Assembly: GCA_964641775.1 (NCBI GenBank)
Contig: CAZXLK010000061.1
Coordinates: forward strand, 1 to 8,772
From: CAIPFQ01 sp964641775
Lineage (GTDB): Bacteria > Chlamydiota > Chlamydiia > Chlamydiales > SM23-39
Reading direction: 5' to 3'
DNA length: 8,772 bases
The number at the start of each line of letters is the position of its first letter. Within the stretch, counting starts at the first letter, position 1. The notes beneath the pieces are model-generated. The model searched no databases. It saw nothing but the letters and a program-made list of their open reading frames with translations, and was not told the origin of the DNA. This document shows positions 1 to 5,938 of this stretch, piece after piece. A program made the translations under genes and the position numbers.

Positions 1-2
1 CA

Positions 3-1148
3 GGCCTAAAAAGGCATGTGAGTCTTAAATTCTTAAAAACCAGATTAGAAGGTGCGCAGGAAAAGCAGGTTTTAGGCGTCTTGGTAGGGCTTAATTTTTT
101 AAATGATCAAGAAAGATTTGAAACCCTCCATTTAGCCCGTGCGATCAAAAAGTATTTGCCACAAGTTGTACTCATTGACGATTCTCCATTTATTGATAAA
201 GATGGAGCTATCCAAACTCTTTATCTCGAAATCGAAAAAACATCGGGCTTTACCCTTGATGAGATTCATCTTTTAAAGTCCTATTTGCCTGAGCAAATTA
301 AAATGGGAATTGAGCGGCTTGCCCATCCGATTTTCATGCCGCGCAATGAAGAAGAGGTGCTTCGCAATATTTTGACACTCTCCAGACAGCTTCGGTTTGT
401 CAATGATATGCCCCAGGCAATTTTATCATTTGATGCGCAAAAAGGAGATGAGCTTTGTTTTACTGTTGTTTTAGCCAGGATGACTGTTGAAGGATCTCCT
501 ACTATTGCCGATCTTTTTGCAAAGAAAATGGATGGAATTCGTTTTTATACCGATCGAGTCCGAAGAGTTGGGCAAATCCGGAAAAAATATATTAAAGAAG
601 CAGCTGTAATGAGGGCCGTAATTCCCTGCACAGATTTTTTACGGGAGGATCGGTCCATTGATTTTTACAAAGCAAGAGAATTTGTATTAAACGCCGTATC
701 AGATGTGCTTGGAGAGATTCGCGATTTCAATGGCGGAATGATATTGAAATTGAATGAGCAGCTCTCCCTTCTCAAAAGCTCCATCGGCAGGCTCTCATCC
801 CAGCAAAATCTTCTCATTGAAAAATTCTTCTATTCTTTAATGCCCATGGAAATGCGCACCGTCCTTGATGTTGATTCCTTAAAACAATTTTTCCTTCTCC
901 TTTTGCAATCGAAAAAGACCGATCTTTTGCAGAAAAAACAAGATGCAAAAAGGGCCATGGCAGTCACTCCTTTATACAATAGCTCAATGAAAAAAAGACT
1001 TTTTGATAATTTAGAAAAACTCAAAATGCCGATCTATCAGCTCATCTCTTTCCAACTTGAGGATGGAGATTCGGGATATGCAGGGTTTTATCTTTTGACA
1101 GAGGATAAGGATTTGCAAAACAAATTTTTCCGCCTGTTTGATTGCTGA
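3..1148 (+). CDS. Hypothetical protein, probably 5'-truncated by the window edge
   Basis: I do not recognise this family. The reading frame is open to the left edge of the window, and the first possible start inside it is GTG at 18, giving 376 residues. An AAAGG stretch lies only 3 nt before that GTG, which is tight, so the true start may well lie outside the window. The visible protein looks soluble, with no signal peptide or membrane segment. It is mixed alpha/beta at first, with hydrophobic strands near residues 18-26 (LGVLVGLNF) and 49-53 (VVLID). It becomes strongly helical, charged and Leu-rich from about residue 215 onward, with coiled-coil potential near 230-260. Residues 245-253 contain LNEQLSLLK, and a Lys-rich helix follows near 300-310. 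It ends 189 nt before rpe on the same strand. No catalytic motif could be assigned. A lineage-specific chlamydial conserved protein is a guess. Confidence 0.7.
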   Translation, partial: GLKRHVSLKFLKTRLEGAQEKQVLGVLVGLNFLNDQERFETLHLARAIKKYLPQVVLIDDSPFIDKDGAIQTLYLEIEKTSGFTLDEIHLLKSYLPEQIKMGIERLAHPIFMPRNEEEVLRNILTLSRQLRFVNDMPQAILSFDAQKGDELCFTVVLARMTVEGSPTIADLFAKKMDGIRFYTDRVRRVGQIRKKYIKEAAVMRAVIPCTDFLREDRSIDFYKAREFVLNAVSDVLGEIRDFNGGMILKLNEQLSLLKSSIGRLSSQQNLLIEKFFYSLMPMEMRTVLDVDSLKQFFLLLLQSKKTDLLQKKQDAKRAMAVTPLYNSSMKKRLFDNLEKLKMPIYQLISFQLEDGDSGYAGFYLLTEDKDLQNKFFRLFDC

Positions 1149-1156
1149 AAAATTAT

Positions 1157-1292
1157 ATTCGTGAACGTGAACGCTTGCGCTTCCACCCCAAAGACGATGC
1201 GTCTTTGGGGACCCCTGTGCGTTTCCCGACCCGTGACCCGGTAAACGTTAAACGAATCGGTAACGCAAGCGCAAACGCAAACGTTCACGATT
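1157..1292. repeat. Compound nested inverted repeat with hexamer-like units
   Basis: Nearly the whole spacer between the first gene and rpe is made of dyads. The outermost arms TCGTGAACGT (1159-1168) and ACGTTCACGA (1281-1290) are perfect over 10 bp. Inside them, CGCTTGCG (1172-1179) faces CGCAAGCG (1264-1271). The next layer is an 11-bp hairpin at 1186-1210. Another imperfect dyad pairs 1220-1228 with 1239-1247 (8 of 9 match). The outer arms read in steps of six: GTGAAC, GTGAAC, GCTTGC on the left, and GCAAGC, GCAAAC, GCAAAC on the right. The arms are not collinear over their whole length, so this is an imperfect palindrome. No ORF here looks real. It may be an intergenic repeat element; a role in RNA processing or termination is possible but unproven. 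Confidence 0.7.
1186..1210. other. Perfect 11-bp stem-loop in the orf1-rpe spacer
   Basis: CCCCAAAGACG (1186-1196) is followed by a 3-nt loop ATG and by the exact complement CGTCTTTGGGG (1200-1210). The stem is strong enough to act as a transcription barrier between the first gene and rpe. No T-tract follows on the + strand (the next bases are ACCCCTGTGC), so it does not meet the usual definition of an intrinsic terminator. Confidence 0.65.
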
Positions 1293-1297
1293 GATCC

Positions 1298-1326
1298 TTG
1301 CCTTAAGTTTTCTTTCCCGCTAGGAT
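1298..1326 (+). promoter_or_regulatory. Weak candidate sigma-70-type promoter for the rpe operon
   Basis: TTGCCT (1298-1303) and TAGGAT (1321-1326) are separated by exactly 17 nt, and each matches the consensus hexamer at four of six bases. Transcription would begin near 1333, only about five bases before the rpe ATG at 1338, so the leader would be extremely short. No Shine-Dalgarno sequence stronger than GAG lies before that ATG, which fits such an arrangement. The match is weak, and chance is a real alternative. Confidence 0.3.
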
Positions 1327-1337
1327 AGAGTGAAAAA

Positions 1338-2000
1338 ATGAAAAAAGCAAAAGTTTTTCCATCGATTCTATCGAGTGATTTTGGCAGGCTGGCCGAGGAG
1401 GCTGAGCTGCTTGAAAAGGCAGGAGCAGATGGGATTCATATAGATATTATGGATGGCCATTTTGTTCCGAATTTAACCCTTGGGCCGAAAGCAGTTGGTG
1501 CGATTAACAGGGCGACGGATATTTTTCTCGATGTCCATCTGATGATTTACAATCCTTTCGATTATATTGAAGCATTTGTGAAAGAGGGGGCGGATCAGAT
1601 TACGATTCATTTTGAAGCTACAGAGGATGTGGAAGACACACTGGAGTTTATCCGCAAATGCAATAAAAAAGCAGGGCTCGCTTTTAGACCGGAAACATCT
1701 TTTTCCATGATTCCGAAGTATTTGTATCTATGCGATATGGTCCTTCTAATGACGGTAAGTCCCGGCTTTGGCGGACAGAAATTTATGCCGAAAGTCATTG
1801 AGAAGATCCGCCTGACAAGAGAATATTGCGAGCGCAATAAAATTGAAAATTTTCAGATCCAAGTAGATGGCGGAATCAATGGAGATACTGTAAAAACTGT
1901 TGTCGATGCAGGGGCAAATGTATTAGTCAGCGGCCATTATCTGTACGCGGAGGCGCCAAGTCTTTCTGAGGGAATCAAAATCTTAAAGGCCGGATCATGA
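1338..2000 (+). CDS. rpe: Ribulose-phosphate 3-epimerase
   Basis: It interconverts D-ribulose 5-phosphate and D-xylulose 5-phosphate in the cytosolic non-oxidative pentose phosphate pathway. The 220-residue length is normal for this TIM-barrel family. Seen in the sequence: PSILSSDFGRL (8-18, with substrate Ser9), HIDIMDGHFVPN (34-45), LDVHLM (64-69), VSPGFGGQKF (140-149) and QVDGGIN (175-181), followed by the phosphate-binding region near VSGHYLY. The four metal ligands expected from the family are present as His34, Asp36, His67 and Asp177, and Asp36 and Asp177 are also the acid/base pair. One variation is AFRPET at 115-120, where many homologues have ALNPGT. The ATG start fits the conserved N-terminus. 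The stop codon overlaps the yvcK ATG in an ATGA, so the two are probably translationally coupled. It is the first gene of a tightly packed seven-gene run. Confidence 0.96.
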   Translation: MKKAKVFPSILSSDFGRLAEEAELLEKAGADGIHIDIMDGHFVPNLTLGPKAVGAINRATDIFLDVHLMIYNPFDYIEAFVKEGADQITIHFEATEDVEDTLEFIRKCNKKAGLAFRPETSFSMIPKYLYLCDMVLLMTVSPGFGGQKFMPKVIEKIRLTREYCERNKIENFQIQVDGGINGDTVKTVVDAGANVLVSGHYLYAEAPSLSEGIKILKAGS

Positions 2001-2974
2001 ACCTTTCGGCTTTAAAAAAAGTTGTAGTGATCGGAGGAGGTACCGGCAATTTTGCCGTTTTAAGCGGATTGAAAAAATATCCTCTCGATCTGACTGCAAT
2101 TGTCTCAATGGCAGATGATGGAGGGAGCACGGGGATTTTGCGCGATGAGCTCGGCGTTTTGCCGCCGGGCGATGTAAGGCAATGCCTTGTCGCATTATCC
2201 AATTCGAGCCGGCTGATGCGCAGTCTGATGAGCTACCGATTTGAACAAGGAGGTCTCGGCGGCCACTCTTTTGGCAATCTTCTTCTTTCGGCACTCGAAA
2301 AAGTGACGGGAAGTTTTGAAAAAGCGGTCGAAGAAGTAGGTAAAATCCTTTACATCAAAGGCAAAGTCATCCCAATTACGACAAATCAAACTCGTTTGAA
2401 AATGGTTCTCAAAAATGGGAAAATGCTGGAAGGAGAAAAAGACATCTACCTTTCTCAAGAAATTGAACAAGGATATAAAAGCATCTATCTTGAGCCTTTT
2501 CCCAAAGTAAATCCCCATGTTATTCAAGAAATCAATAGCGCAGATCTTTTGGTCATAGGTCCCGGCGGGCTCCACACTTCTTTAATTCCGAATCTTTTGG
2601 TCGAAAATGTTTGTAAGGCAGTATGCAAAAGCGATGCGAAAAAAGTCTTTGTTGTGAATCTGATGAATCGAAAAGGACAAACAACCCATTTCAAAGCAAG
2701 CGATTATCTCAAAGAGCTTGTCCAATTTTTAGGACAAGATCCTTTTGATCATATTTTGATCAATTGCCAAAAACCTCCCAAAGCGCTCATTCAAGTCTAC
2801 AGAGAAGAGGGAAATTTGGTAGAAAATGATCTGGATGAGACCAGAGTGATTAGCGCTGAAATGTTAGGAGATCTCCACGGCGCGCCAAAGCGGGATCTCA
2901 TGAAAAGAAGTTTGATTCGGCATGATTCAAAAAAATTAGCTCAGGAGCTTATGAAAATTGTTGATCATCTTTGA
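1997..2974 (+). CDS. yvcK: YvcK/CofD-like protein (gluconeogenesis factor family)
   Basis: This is a member of the YvcK family, related to the CofD 2-phospho-L-lactate transferase fold. Characterised YvcK proteins bind UDP-sugars such as UDP-GlcNAc and influence central carbon flux and cell-wall precursor supply; they are not known to be cofactor transferases. Seen: a nucleotide-binding-like N-terminus VVVIGGGTGNF (9-19), the family signature ADDGGSTG (39-46), LPPGDVRQCL shortly after, GHSFGNLLLSAL in the next third, and VIGPGGLHTSLIPNLLV followed by VNLMNRKGQT in the C-terminal half. The length of 325 residues is typical. No membrane segment is seen. The ATG overlaps the rpe stop by 4 nt (ATGA), and an AAAGG lies 8 nt upstream. 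The usual Gram-positive partners rapZ and whiA are not adjacent, so its role here cannot be read from neighbours beyond co-expression with rpe. Confidence 0.92.
   Translation: MNLSALKKVVVIGGGTGNFAVLSGLKKYPLDLTAIVSMADDGGSTGILRDELGVLPPGDVRQCLVALSNSSRLMRSLMSYRFEQGGLGGHSFGNLLLSALEKVTGSFEKAVEEVGKILYIKGKVIPITTNQTRLKMVLKNGKMLEGEKDIYLSQEIEQGYKSIYLEPFPKVNPHVIQEINSADLLVIGPGGLHTSLIPNLLVENVCKAVCKSDAKKVFVVNLMNRKGQTTHFKASDYLKELVQFLGQDPFDHILINCQKPPKALIQVYREEGNLVENDLDETRVISAEMLGDLHGAPKRDLMKRSLIRHDSKKLAQELMKIVDHL
2943..2947 (+). promoter_or_regulatory. Shine-Dalgarno that decides the TTG start of the HAD gene
   Basis: AGGAG lies inside the end of yvcK and ends 10 nt before the TTG at 2958. An in-frame TGA at 2952-2954 closes the frame just upstream, so only TTG at 2958 or TTG at 2961 can start the downstream gene. 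The spacing favours 2958. Confidence 0.6.
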
Positions 2975-3605
2975 TCTTGACGATACTTTGCTCGATACCA
3001 GCGGGGTAGTGACCCCTTTCAAGATGTCCGAATGTTTAAAAAGGATGATTGCTGATGGGGCAAAAATTGAAAATTTTGATGCGGCGTATGGGGAGCTTTT
3101 GGCATTAAATCAAAAATGCATGAGCTCTAAAGATACAATTTTTCTTTTTGCAGCCAAAGTAGGAGGAGATCCTGAAAGGGCAGTGAAGGAGTTGATTGCT
3201 CCTCTTCCCGAAAATTTCCAAATCCCTATGACTCCGGGTGCAAAAGAAATTTTAAATTACCTCATTCCTATTACGAACCTTAGCCTGGTAACGGGGGGGT
3301 ACCCCCCATTTCAAGCGGAAAAAATGAAAAAAGCTGGTCTTGATCCCTCGATTTTTAGTAAGATAGCTATCCCGGAGGACTCGGTCAAAAAACCTTTTTA
3401 CATGGAATGTATCAAGGAATTTTTTTTAAACCCAAATGAAATTTGGGTCTGCGGGGACCGGATTGAGATGGATCTTGTCCCGGCCTATGAGCTTGGATTG
3501 AAAACGATCCATATGCGATGGGGCCGGGGAAAAGTGACCAAAAGCCCTGAATGGGTTGATAGAAGCATTGAAACTCTTAGGGACTTGAAAGGAATTATAA
3601 AATGA
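2958..3605 (+). CDS. HAD-superfamily phosphatase
   Basis: A haloacid-dehalogenase-type hydrolase, most likely a small-molecule phosphatase of unknown substrate (phosphoglycolate-phosphatase-like). All four HAD motifs are visible in the 215-residue protein. Motif I is DLDDT (6-10, nucleophile Asp6 and acid/base Asp8). Motif II is LVTGG (110-114, Thr112). Motif III is Lys144 or Lys145 in DSVKKP. Motif IV is CGDRIEMD (165-172), with Asp167 and Asp172. The cap is inserted between motifs I and II (about 15-85) and looks alpha-helical (C1 type). Translation must begin at TTG 2958, because an in-frame stop lies just before it; the second codon is also TTG. It overlaps yvcK by 17 nt and efp by 4 nt. 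The motif II codons form a G7-TA-C6 run that may be slippage-prone. Neighbours do not reveal the substrate; clearing a damaged or toxic sugar phosphate is one possibility, given rpe nearby. Confidence 0.88.
   Translation: MLIIFDLDDTLLDTSGVVTPFKMSECLKRMIADGAKIENFDAAYGELLALNQKCMSSKDTIFLFAAKVGGDPERAVKELIAPLPENFQIPMTPGAKEILNYLIPITNLSLVTGGYPPFQAEKMKKAGLDPSIFSKIAIPEDSVKKPFYMECIKEFFLNPNEIWVCGDRIEMDLVPAYELGLKTIHMRWGRGKVTKSPEWVDRSIETLRDLKGIIK
3293..3307. repeat. G7-TA-C6 homopolymer palindrome inside the HAD gene
   Basis: Seven G (3293-3299), then TA, then six C (3302-3307). The inner 14 bases 3294-3307 are a perfect palindrome. It encodes the T-G-G-Y-P-P segment of HAD motif II, and synonymous codons would have avoided both runs. 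Length changes in either run would frameshift the gene before motifs III and IV. Confidence 0.85.
3588..3593 (+). promoter_or_regulatory. Shine-Dalgarno of efp
   Basis: AAAGGA inside the 3' end of the HAD gene, 8 nt before the efp ATG at 3602. This is one of the better ribosome binding sites in the operon and supports the chosen efp start at the ATGA overlap. Confidence 0.6.
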
Positions 3606-4147
3606 CAACAGCAAATCAAATCACTCCCGGAATGACTCTCAATATCGATGGAAAGATTTTTCGGGTCGAATCGAGTGTCAAAGTAACGGTTGCCAAAGGG
3701 ACTCCGTTCATCAAGACAAAACTGCGCAATTTGGTGTCAGAAGAGGTCATCGAGAGAAATTTTAAGCTCGATCAGATGATCCAGGAAGTCTCATTAATTG
3801 AAAGGACCTTGGAATTTCTCTATCCGGAAGGGAATGAATATCTTTTCTTGGATATTGGCAATTTGGAAAATGTTTTGGTTCCGGCCGCAATCCTCGGAGA
3901 AAAAGTCCACTACCTCAAAGAAGGGATCGAAGTGAAGGCCATGTTTTATGGCGATACCATTTTCAGTGTAGAATTGCCCCAATTTCTTGAAATCATGGTT
4001 GTCAAAACAGAGGGTGTTGCGCCCTCAGGTACAACGAAAAAAGGGGTCCTTGAAACGGGGGCCAAAGTCAATGTGCCATTATTTATTGAAAGCGGCGATG
4101 TAATCAAAGTCGACACGCAAATGGGAGAATATGTCCAAAGAGTATAA
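3602..4147 (+). CDS. efp: Elongation factor P, divergent chlamydial paralogue
   Basis: EF-P binds between the ribosomal P and E sites and relieves stalling at consecutive prolines. The 181-residue length is close to the family norm. Domain I (about 1-65) has PGMTLNIDG and the TKLRNL strand (39-44). The tip loop reads VTVAKGTPF (28-36), so Lys32 matches the modified lysine of E. coli EF-P (Lys34), but the usual KPGKG context is replaced. Domain II follows (about 66-128). Domain III carries ETGAKVNVPLFIESGDVIKVDT and ends GEYVQRV, a classic EF-P C-terminus. Chlamydiae are known to have two EF-P paralogues; this one resembles, from memory, the efp next to accB (CT122) and not the canonical one. 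It starts in an ATGA overlap with the HAD gene and overlaps accB by 17 nt. Whether Lys32 is modified, and by which enzyme, cannot be seen here. Confidence 0.95.
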   Translation: MTTANQITPGMTLNIDGKIFRVESSVKVTVAKGTPFIKTKLRNLVSEEVIERNFKLDQMIQEVSLIERTLEFLYPEGNEYLFLDIGNLENVLVPAAILGEKVHYLKEGIEVKAMFYGDTIFSVELPQFLEIMVVKTEGVAPSGTTKKGVLETGAKVNVPLFIESGDVIKVDTQMGEYVQRV

Positions 4148-4586
4148 CGATCAGATCAAAGAATTAATCAGTTATCTGGAAGAGAGTAAGCTCACCAAGC
4201 TCGTCTTCAAAAAAGGGGACATGGAGATCCAGCTCGAAAAGGGTGCAGCCCCTTTAAAATTTGTCTCTGCAGAACCTGCATTTGAATCCGACATATCTCT
4301 TCAGGGCGAAAGAGGGGGAACAATCCGGAAAGCTGAATCTGATGCACCGGGTACTTATGTGAAATCTCCCATGGTTGGGACTTTTTATTCGGCATCAGCC
4401 CCTGATCAGCCCCCATTTGTCAAAGTTGGGGACAGAGTAACGAATGATACTGTTGTTTGCATTATCGAAGCGATGAAAGTCATGAATGAAGTGAAGGCAG
4501 GAGTGAGCGGAACTGTTGCAGAAGTGCTCTCTGATAATGCCCATCCTGTTGAATTTGGCACGAGGCTTTTCCGGATCATCTCATGA
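4131..4586 (+). CDS. accB: Biotin carboxyl carrier protein of acetyl-CoA carboxylase
   Basis: AccB carries the biotin that moves carboxyl groups from AccC to the AccAD carboxyltransferase in the first committed step of fatty-acid synthesis. The protein has 151 residues, near the usual 150-160. The N-terminal helix region (about 1-40, with ISYLEESKLTKLVFKKGDMEIQL split over the typical hairpin) matches AccB N-termini. A Ser/Ala-containing linker follows (about 45-75). The biotinyl/lipoyl domain spans about 77-151, with SPMVGTFY (79-86), a thumb-like insertion ASAPDQPPFVKVGD (88-101) and the biotinylation motif EAMKVMNEV (113-121), so Lys116 is the biotin site. GGGAG just upstream of the ATG supports the start, which lies inside efp (17-nt overlap). 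The stop overlaps the accC ATG in an ATGA, as expected for subunits made in fixed proportion. AccA and AccD are not in the window. Confidence 0.96.
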   Translation: MSKEYNDQIKELISYLEESKLTKLVFKKGDMEIQLEKGAAPLKFVSAEPAFESDISLQGERGGTIRKAESDAPGTYVKSPMVGTFYSASAPDQPPFVKVGDRVTNDTVVCIIEAMKVMNEVKAGVSGTVAEVLSDNAHPVEFGTRLFRIIS

Positions 4587-5938
4587 AAATCCTAGTCGCA
4601 AATCGGGGAGAAATTGCAGTGCGGATCATCCGCGCCGCTTTAGATTTAGGTTTGCCTACCGTTGCTGTTTATTCTGAGGCAGATAGTGAAGCTTTGCACG
4701 TCCATTTGGCAGATGAGGCGATCTGCATTGGAGAAGCCCCTTCTGCAAAATCGTATTTAAAAATTTCTAATCTCATCGCAGCTTGTGAAATCACAGGCGC
4801 TGATGCCGTACATCCGGGTTATGGGTTTTTAAGTGAAAATGCCAATTTTGCATCGATTTGTGAAAGCTGCGGTTTGAATTTCATTGGGCCATCATCCAAA
4901 ACAATTGCCCTTCTCGGCGATAAAGCCGCAGCAAAGGCAACTGCCAAGAAAGTAAAATGTCCTATTATCCCCGGATCCGAGGGAGTCGTCTCCGATGTGC
5001 ATGAAGGGCTCAAGGAAGCAAGAAAATTTGGATTTCCCATCTTTATCAAAGCAGTAGCCGGTGGCGGGGGCAAAGGAATTCGGATTGCGTTTAGCGAAGA
5101 AGATTTTATGAAAAAATTCATGGCAGCTCGTACTGAGGCTGAAATGAGTTTTAATAATCCGGATATCTATCTTGAAAAAATGATTGTAAATCCCCGTCAT
5201 GTCGAAGTGCAGATTTTGGGTGATAAATTTGGCAATTATATCCATTTGGGAGAAAGGGACTGCTCGATTCAAAGAAGGCGTCAAAAATTAATTGAAGAGA
5301 CGCCGAGCCCGAAAGTAAATGACAAACTCCGAAAAAAAATGGGAGAATGTGCAATTGACATTGTCCGAGCAGCTAAGTATCACTCTGCAGGTACTGTTGA
5401 ATTTTTGCTCGATGAAAAGGGAAACTTTTATTTTCTTGAGGTCAATACGAGAATTCAAGTAGAGCATACGATTTCAGAAGAGCTCGCCGGAATCGATCTT
5501 GTCAAAGAACAGATCCGGATTGCCCAAGGAGAAAAACTAAAAATCAGACAAAAAGAGATCGAATTTAAGGGACATGTTTTTGAATTTCGAATCAACGCAG
5601 AAGATCCAACACGCAATTTTGCCCCATCTCCCGGACAGCTTGAACATTTTATCCCGTCAGGCGGGCCTCATGTACGAGTAGATAGCGCCTGTTACAATGG
5701 ATATCGAATTCCTCCCAATTATGATTCGATGATCGCAAAACTCATCGTCAAAGGGGAAACAAGAGAAGAGGCAATTGCCCATGCAAAAAGGGCTCTTCGG
5801 GAGTTTCACATTGCTGGAGTTCATTCGACAATTGCCTTTCACCAATATATGCTGGAGGATAAACGGTTTTTAAACCATGATTACACAATCAACTATATCG
5901 ACCAGCTCATCTCTGAAGGCTGCACCTTCGAAAGATAG
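4583..5938 (+). CDS. accC: Biotin carboxylase subunit of acetyl-CoA carboxylase
   Basis: AccC uses ATP and bicarbonate to carboxylate biotin on AccB. At 451 residues it has the normal length for the single-subunit form. The N-terminal Rossmann-like domain begins MKILVANRGEIAVRIIRA (1-18), with AVHPGYGFLSEN at 75-86. The ATP-grasp glycine loop AGGGGKGI is at 159-166. Residues equivalent to known E. coli catalytic and ligand residues are present: Lys114, Lys156, His206, Lys235, Glu273, Glu286, Arg290, Glu294 and Arg336. RDCSIQRRRQK (225-235) and EVNTRIQVEH (286-295) are family signatures. The C-terminal domain runs to the end with NYDSMIAKL (379-387). The start is the ATGA overlap with accB; no strong Shine-Dalgarno is visible, so coupling to accB translation is likely. 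The last 62 nt overlap the annotated start of the next gene. Confidence 0.97.
   Translation: MKILVANRGEIAVRIIRAALDLGLPTVAVYSEADSEALHVHLADEAICIGEAPSAKSYLKISNLIAACEITGADAVHPGYGFLSENANFASICESCGLNFIGPSSKTIALLGDKAAAKATAKKVKCPIIPGSEGVVSDVHEGLKEARKFGFPIFIKAVAGGGGKGIRIAFSEEDFMKKFMAARTEAEMSFNNPDIYLEKMIVNPRHVEVQILGDKFGNYIHLGERDCSIQRRRQKLIEETPSPKVNDKLRKKMGECAIDIVRAAKYHSAGTVEFLLDEKGNFYFLEVNTRIQVEHTISEELAGIDLVKEQIRIAQGEKLKIRQKEIEFKGHVFEFRINAEDPTRNFAPSPGQLEHFIPSGGPHVRVDSACYNGYRIPPNYDSMIAKLIVKGETREEAIAHAKRALREFHIAGVHSTIAFHQYMLEDKRFLNHDYTINYIDQLISEGCTFER

Noticed and set aside
1186..1210. Intrinsic terminator after the first gene
   Set aside because: The stem is strong, but no T-tract follows on either side, so it is recorded only as a stem-loop.
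1088..1288. 66-residue frame on the - strand through the inverted repeats before rpe
   Set aside because: It is explained by the dyads (repeated MNVCVCAC-like residues come from hexamer repeats) and overlaps the end of the upstream gene.
1149..1337. tRNA or small RNA gene suggested by the nested hairpins
   Set aside because: No T-loop GTTCGANNC motif, acceptor stem or CCA pattern is present, and the dyads are arranged concentrically, not as a cloverleaf.
2195..2575. 126-residue frame antisense to yvcK
   Set aside because: It is Phe-rich, as expected from the complement of Lys/Glu codons on the other strand, and lies wholly within yvcK.
4892..5284. 130-residue frame antisense to accC
   Set aside because: It is a shadow of a strongly conserved coding region, with no motif and no independent ribosome binding site.
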